Shown here: piece by piece, positions 5,436 through 6,617 of the stretch
Layout: each line of letters opens with the position of its first letter
Position numbering within the stretch: position 1 is the stretch's first letter
Origin: an uncultured Oscillospiraceae bacterium
GTDB lineage: Bacteria; Bacillota; Clostridia; Oscillospirales; Acutalibacteraceae
DNA length: 6,617 nucleotides
Direction: 5' to 3'
Assembly (NCBI GenBank): GCA_900550095.1
Contig: URRG01000134.1
Location: 1-6,617, forward strand
Position numbers and translations under genes: made by a program
The notes under the pieces: model-generated
The model's database searches: none
The model's input: only the letters and a program-made list of their open reading frames with translations
Told to the model about the DNA's origin: nothing

Positions 5436-6087
5436 ACGTTATGGCGTCGCCGCGTTCATCGATCAGAAAATAGCTTTCTTCCGGGGCAGAGAGCAATGGG
5501 ACCAGCAGAAGTTTCCCTCCGTCTGAGATGATCCAGTTGCCGCCGTGGGCCGCCCCGATCCATTGGAATATCTGGCGGAATGTGCAGTTTTCCCCAGGAT
5601 GCTCCATGGTATAGGCGGGGTCGAGGGATGTTCTCGGGTCGATTTCGATATCCATGGACTCCGCCAGCAATTCCGCCGCGTCCTTCATGGCCATGGGGAA
5701 CGAAAGGGCGGAATCCGGCTTCCACACCGTTTCCGCCTTTCGCATGGCGTCGAAGGCTTCTATATTCCACAGCCCGTCCTCCATGGAACGGCGGCTTGTG
5801 AAAAAAATCCCTTTGGGGATCCACTCACTGGCCTGATCGCCGTTTACAAGCCTTACATACCGTTTGATGACCGCCCCAAAGGGGATATTTTCCGCATACA
5901 GGGAAAGGGACAGCTTCGCGGTGGCCGCATTCCCTATGCCGAGCTCGTCATAAAGGCTGTTTTCCACACTGTGGGACACCTCCGATTCCGGGCCGTACCA
6001 TGTGCCGGCGATGTCGAAGGCGTATTCCCGGGACGTGTTCTCCATCCTCCACAGCGTTTTCCAAAGTTCGCTCGTTTCCTGCGCCAT
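5407..6087 (-). CDS. Tail-hub (Tal-like) protein, N-terminal part of a split gene
   Basis: This 226-residue frame is the N-terminal, tail-docking part of a tail-associated baseplate hub protein. Features typical of clostridial siphophage hubs include the opening LWKTLWRMENTSREYAFDI (7-25), VENSLYDELGIGNAATAKLSL, IKRYVRLVNG, WIPKGIFFTSRR and AHGGNWIISDGGKLLLVPLL (about 184-203). The start ATG is 2 bases after the stop of the upstream gene, and GAGG lies 7-9 bases before it. The frame ends abruptly in AITFGGDRILVG followed by TAA. In related proteins this strand continues, and here it does so in the +1 frame (DKHYVGQDLTGFSDNGR). The early stop therefore reflects a one-base frameshift, not a natural end. 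If no longer product is made, the tail would lack its adhesin and the prophage would be defective. Confidence 0.85.
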   Translation of the reverse strand: MAQETSELWKTLWRMENTSREYAFDIAGTWYGPESEVSHSVENSLYDELGIGNAATAKLSLSLYAENIPFGAVIKRYVRLVNGDQASEWIPKGIFFTSRRSMEDGLWNIEAFDAMRKAETVWKPDSALSFPMAMKDAAELLAESMDIEIDPRTSLDPAYTMEHPGENCTFRQIFQWIGAAHGGNWIISDGGKLLLVPLLSAPEESYFLIDERGDAITFGGDRILVG

Positions 6088-6089
6088 AT

Positions 6090-6449
6090 CTACACCTCGA
6101 TCAAGTTAAAAGAGGCCCCGTTCCATTCCCCGTCCCCAAAGGACGCGTCCTGCAGGGTGCAGGAAAAAGAAGAGGAATAAAAGGTCCTTGTCTGCCTGCC
6201 GTGAAGATCCAGATAGGCGGCAGAGAAGGTGGGGGCGCTCAGATCTGTATCCAGCTGGGCCAGCTGGGCGCGGGTCATATGCATAAGGGTATAGGATAGC
6301 TTGCGCTTCGCAGCCACCTTGTCCCGCCTCATTTTGCCGTCCTTCGTGCGGCCCGCGTTTTCGCCGTCCAGATCCTCCCGGCTCCAGCCGTACCCTGCGC
6401 GCTCGATATAGGGGGAATAGTCGTGCCCGTTTATTACCAATATCTCCAT
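6090..6449 (-). CDS. Small tail protein between tape measure and hub, unknown function
   Basis: This 119-residue protein is of a type I associate with clostridial siphoprophages but cannot name. Its N-terminus, MEILVINGHDYSPYI, looks like a beta strand and turn of a tail structural domain. A motif GWSREDLDGENAGRT (about 21-35) leads to a basic stretch, GKMRRDKVAAKRKLSY, and the C-terminal half is beta-rich (RTFYSSSFSCTL). It has no membrane segment or signal peptide. AAGGAGG lies 10 bases before the ATG at 6449, just after the tape measure stop. The gene occupies the slot where siphophages encode the distal tail protein (Dit), but it is much shorter than a usual Dit, so it may be a reduced distal tail or hub-adapter protein. 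That role is inferred from position. Confidence 0.82.
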   Translation of the reverse strand: MEILVINGHDYSPYIERAGYGWSREDLDGENAGRTKDGKMRRDKVAAKRKLSYTLMHMTRAQLAQLDTDLSAPTFSAAYLDLHGRQTRTFYSSSFSCTLQDASFGDGEWNGASFNLIEV

Positions 6450-6467
6450 ATGGAAAGAGCCTCCTTA

Positions 6468-6617
6468 TCAATACAAAAGGACGGACCGGCCCGCCGCGAC
6501 CGTCATATCGTTGATCCCGTCCTTTGCGATCTCCGCTAGAACTTTCTGCTTGACGTACATCTTCTGCCTTGCTCTGGTGGCCTCAAGGATAGACTGCAGC
6601 AGCTGCACGACCTCGTT
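6468..6617 (-). CDS. Tail tape measure protein, C-terminal end (partial)
   Basis: The last 49 codons of a frame that enters from the right edge encode NEVVQLLQSILEATRARQKM, then a segment ending KDGINDMTVAAGRSVLLY and TGA. The helix followed by a DGINDMT-(x)n-GR ending resembles the C-terminus of tape measure proteins of Firmicutes siphophages. Its position before the distal tail and hub genes supports this. The tape measure spans the tail lumen and sets tail length. Everything upstream is outside the window, so size and other domains cannot be judged. It ends 18 bases before the next gene. Confidence 0.75.
   Translation of the reverse strand, partial: NEVVQLLQSILEATRARQKMYVKQKVLAEIAKDGINDMTVAAGRSVLLY

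Overview
This window is the right-hand (late) end of an integrated Siphoviridae-type prophage in a Gram-positive Clostridia-like bacterium, probably a gut Lachnospiraceae or Oscillospiraceae. The assignment rests on strong AGGAGG-type ribosome binding sites, an endolysin with clostridial-type wall-binding repeats, a Hol44-like holin and moderately high GC. It comes from reading motifs, not from a database search.

Layout. Bases 1-53 are the 3' part of a class II tRNA, almost certainly tRNA-Ser, on the + strand, followed by its hairpin terminator. Every protein gene lies on the minus strand, so transcription runs from the right edge towards the tRNA. In transcription order they are: the C-terminus of a tail tape measure protein (6468-6617, cut by the window); a 119-residue tail protein (6090-6449); a tail-tip hub/adhesin protein whose reading frame is broken into an N-terminal part (5407-6087) and a C-terminal part (3495-5435); a separate tail fibre (2264-3505); the amidase endolysin (1087-2241); a small membrane-anchored lysis-module protein (738-1076); a holin (479-769); and a strong rho-independent terminator (425-461). 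Beyond the terminator lie a 50-residue coiled-coil-like ORF of unknown function (164-316) and about 110 bp of AT-rich DNA with direct and inverted repeats next to the tRNA 3' end. That DNA is the likely prophage attachment region. The integrase is not in the window and would be expected at the other prophage end.

How it works together. Tape measure, small tail protein and hub form the distal tail. The beta-repeat region and the separate fibre would contact the host surface. A C-terminal S74-type chaperone domain would trimerise the adhesin and then be cleaved off. The last three genes before the terminator release progeny. The genes overlap or are spaced by 25 bp or less, so they look like one late operon.

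Most noteworthy points. (1) One extra base near 5411-5413 splits the hub/adhesin gene; dropping one base restores an open frame of 863 codons. (2) A lower-GC (about 40% against about 62% nearby) block inside the adhesin encodes four 34-35-residue repeats and looks like an imported host-range module. (3) The holin has a Met-Lys-Met double start like that of lambda S. (4) Repeats beside the tRNA resemble integrase binding sites. I see no new defence or mobile system: the region is a recognisable tail-tip, lysis and attachment-end cassette.
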